A stretch of DNA of 64,000 bases from Microvirga sp052115485. Lineage in GTDB: Bacteria; Pseudomonadota; Alphaproteobacteria; Rhizobiales; Beijerinckiaceae. The stretch is taken from the NCBI RefSeq assembly GCF_052115485.1, contig NZ_JBFRGU010000003.1, positions 1 to 64,000 of the forward strand, in the 5' to 3' direction. The position numbers and the translations under genes are program-made. This document shows, in pieces, positions 60,639 to 64,000 of this stretch (positions are counted from its first letter, which is position 1; each line of letters opens with the position of its first letter). The notes under the pieces are model-generated. The model was given only the letters and a program-made list of their open reading frames with translations. It was not told the origin of the DNA and ran no database searches.

Positions 60639-61094
60639 ATGCGCGAACGCTTTACGACCGAAATGAAGGAAGCCATGAAGGCCGGCGACAAGCGCAAGCT
60701 CGGAACCGTGCGCCTCATTCAGGCGGCCCTCAAGGATAAGGACATCGAGGCGCGCGGCGCGGGCAAGGGCCAGGCGACCGAGGACGAAATCCTCGCGCTC
60801 CTGCAAAAGATGATCAAGCAGCGCCAGGAATCGATCACCATGTACGAGCAGGGCGGACGGCCCGAGCTTGCGCAGCAGGAAAAGGAAGAGGCCGACATCA
60901 TCGCCACCTTCCTGCCGAAACAGATGGACGAGGCCGAGACGACAGCCGCCATTCAAGCCGCCATTGCCGAGACGGGCGCCGCCTCCATGAAGGACATGGG
61001 CAAGGTGGTCGGCCTGCTGCGCGGAAAGTACGCGGGCCGCATGGATTTTGCCAAAGCGAGCGGGCTCGTGAAGGATCTGCTGCCGAAAGGCTGA
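60639..61094 (+). CDS. GatB/YqeY domain protein
   Basis: A 151-aa protein made of the YqeY fold that forms the tail of GatB and GlnRS. It shows RERFTTEMKEAMKAGDKRKLGTVRLIQAALKD (pieces), DEILALLQKMIKQRQESI and a C-terminal MKDMGKVVGLLRGKYAGRMDFAKAS. Tail domains bind the D-loop of tRNA, but the role of free YqeY is not settled. A Shine-Dalgarno AAAGGAAA precedes the ATG. Its position near carA and rpoD (normally with dnaG) is common in alphaproteobacteria. Confidence 0.92.
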   Translation: MRERFTTEMKEAMKAGDKRKLGTVRLIQAALKDKDIEARGAGKGQATEDEILALLQKMIKQRQESITMYEQGGRPELAQQEKEEADIIATFLPKQMDEAETTAAIQAAIAETGAASMKDMGKVVGLLRGKYAGRMDFAKASGLVKDLLPKG

Positions 61095-61462
61095 GCGACG
61101 AGGCGTCATCCCGGACGCCATCGGCGATCCGGGATCGCACCAGCATGGCGCTTCTCCGTCTCGCGATCCCGGATTCCGCTGCGATGACGGGCCTATACAC
61201 AGCCTCACCTTGGGGAGGCCGTCAGGCCGTCTCGAAGGGCGAGGCGTCTCCAGGGTGCGCTGGACCCTCCTTGGAGACGGTCACTATGCGGCATCCTCAG
61301 GGTGAGGTCGGAGTGAACGGCGCGCGGCTTCGCCATCCTCCACCGTCATGCCCGGACTTGATCCGGGCACCCACGTTTTGGACTGGGTACGCAGCAGGGA
61401 GGAAAGGCATGGATAGCCGGGACGAGCCGGCCATGACGCGGAGGTGCCAAGCCCGGTGCCTT
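61095..61462. repeat. Palindromic intergenic repeats, left part
   Basis: No gene seen. GCGTCATCCCGG...GATCCGGGAT and ATCCCGGATTCCGCTGCGATGAC (61105-61190) form a long imperfect inverted repeat. A GTCATGCCCGGACTTGATCCGGGCA palindrome lies at about 61347-61371, a diverged copy of the GTCAT-CCGGG family also present at 21.5, 21.8 and 28.4 kb. Confidence 0.65.
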
Positions 61463-61618
61463 ACCTCTCCCGGATCTCGGGTGTTCCCGAGATCCGCTCG
61501 TTTTGCGCAAGTCGGGAGCACCCGACTTGCGATGGGAGAGGTCGAGCGAAGCGAGGGTGAGGGGTTACAGGTTCATCCGGAAAGGTCGCAACCCCCTCTC
61601 CCACAGGGAGAGGGGGTT
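61463..61618. repeat. Dispersed repeat, inverted partner of 21858-22029
   Basis: It contains GATCTCGGG-TGTT-CCCGAGATC and AAGTCGGG-AGCA-CCCGACTT hairpins, then GGTGAGGGGTTACAGGTT and CCCTCTCCC/GGGAGAGGG. The order is that of the reverse complement of the copy at 21858-22029. Confidence 0.75.
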
Positions 61619-61645
61619 GCGTCGCGCGTGATCATAAAACCTCCA

Positions 61646-61794
61646 CCGTCATTCCGGGGCCGCGAAAGCGGAGCCCGGAATCCAGAGCCGCCGAGAGCGG
61701 TAGAGAAGGTGCGGCAGAAGCCGTCGAGCCTTCTTCGGAAACGCCAGCGGCTATGGGTTCCGGGCTCGTGCTAACGCACGCCCCGGAATGACGG
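61646..61794. repeat. 149-bp element with 14-bp perfect terminal inverted repeats
   Basis: CCGTCATTCCGGGG (61646-61659) and CCCCGGAATGACGG (61781-61794) are exact inverted ends. Internal arms (AGCCCGGAATCC / GGTTCCGGGCT) extend the pairing. No ORF. It resembles a non-autonomous palindromic element; it lies just after the rpoD stop. Confidence 0.7.
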
Positions 61795-61828
61795 CGGAAG
61801 GAGTCATGACGGCGAAAGAAATCGCGCC

Positions 61829-63829
<2,001 letters not shown>

Positions 63830-64000
63830 ACTTCGCTCTGCTCCAGCGTATCTCCCTGGGCCGGTGCCCGGTAATACGCGAATGGGCGGAGAAGCGGAGC
63901 CGCTTCACCACCCGAATAGAATTCCGTTCATAAACGGTCCATCTTTGACGAACCGTTAGCCCCGGCTCCCACACGAGCCATTGGAGATCCTCGCCGCCCT
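63830..64000. other. Upstream region of rpoD
   Basis: No gene seen in the last 171 bp. It contains the imperfect dyad ACGGTTCG...CGAACCGT-like around 63935-63960 and should include the rpoD promoter on the minus strand. I cannot fix the -10 and -35. Confidence 0.3.

Overview
The window is a chromosomal segment of an alphaproteobacterium, most likely of the order Hyphomicrobiales (Rhizobiales). Evidence for this is the GC-rich coding bias, a NepR-EcfG general stress pair, a DUF992 protein, an LsrB/VtlR-type LysR gene beside trxB, an Omp25-like porin, a UbiK-type protein and LexA boxes of the alphaproteobacterial GTTC-N7-GTTC form. I cannot name the genus. No rRNA, tRNA or CRISPR array was seen.

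Layout. 1-17 kb: end of an outer-membrane beta-barrel gene, an SDR, the lgt / MidA-like / pgeF operon, ubiK-like, ybjN-like, proC, tetR, a CsaA-like gene, a marR / response regulator / histidine kinase operon divergent from ilvE, an SOS-controlled Y-family polymerase, two envelope proteins and cspA-infA. 16-19 kb: the general stress locus nepR-ecfG with divergent EcfG-type promoters, a DUF3309 gene and an HWE kinase; phyR is not here. 19-31 kb is the accessory part: an RTX metalloprotease, an orphan SOS promoter, palindromic repeats, a 37-bp perfect palindrome, a truncated XRE gene that abuts an AT-rich insertion (XRE-ImmA metallopeptidase, an unknown partner and a membrane protein), uvrB, and an MmeI-type restriction-modification gene carrying an in-frame copy of the intergenic repeat. 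31-46 kb: SemiSWEET, C13 peptidase, an EmrAB-MarR efflux operon, a PQQ-type sugar dehydrogenase, a TctC protein, an aspartate aminotransferase, DUF992, an EF-G paralogue and fadD. 46-64 kb: a candidate AbcR-type sRNA, then lsrB, trxB, elm1-like, lrp, greA, carB, gtrA, an MFS gene, a methyltransferase, an AraC/GyrI regulator, carA, yqeY and rpoD.

How it fits together. Three regulatory circuits can be read directly. (1) EcfG: GGAAC-N17-GTT motifs lie upstream of nepR-ecfG, the DUF3309 gene, a 66-aa membrane protein, DUF992 and greA. (2) LexA: two boxes at the Y-family polymerase, one at an orphan promoter near 21.5 kb and a degenerate one at uvrB. (3) LsrB/VtlR: an LTTR box about 65 bp before the predicted start of a terminator-ended sRNA just downstream of the LysR gene. 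The most unusual items are that sRNA unit, the AT-rich XRE-ImmA module, the repeat inserted inside the restriction-modification enzyme, and the orphan SOS promoter.
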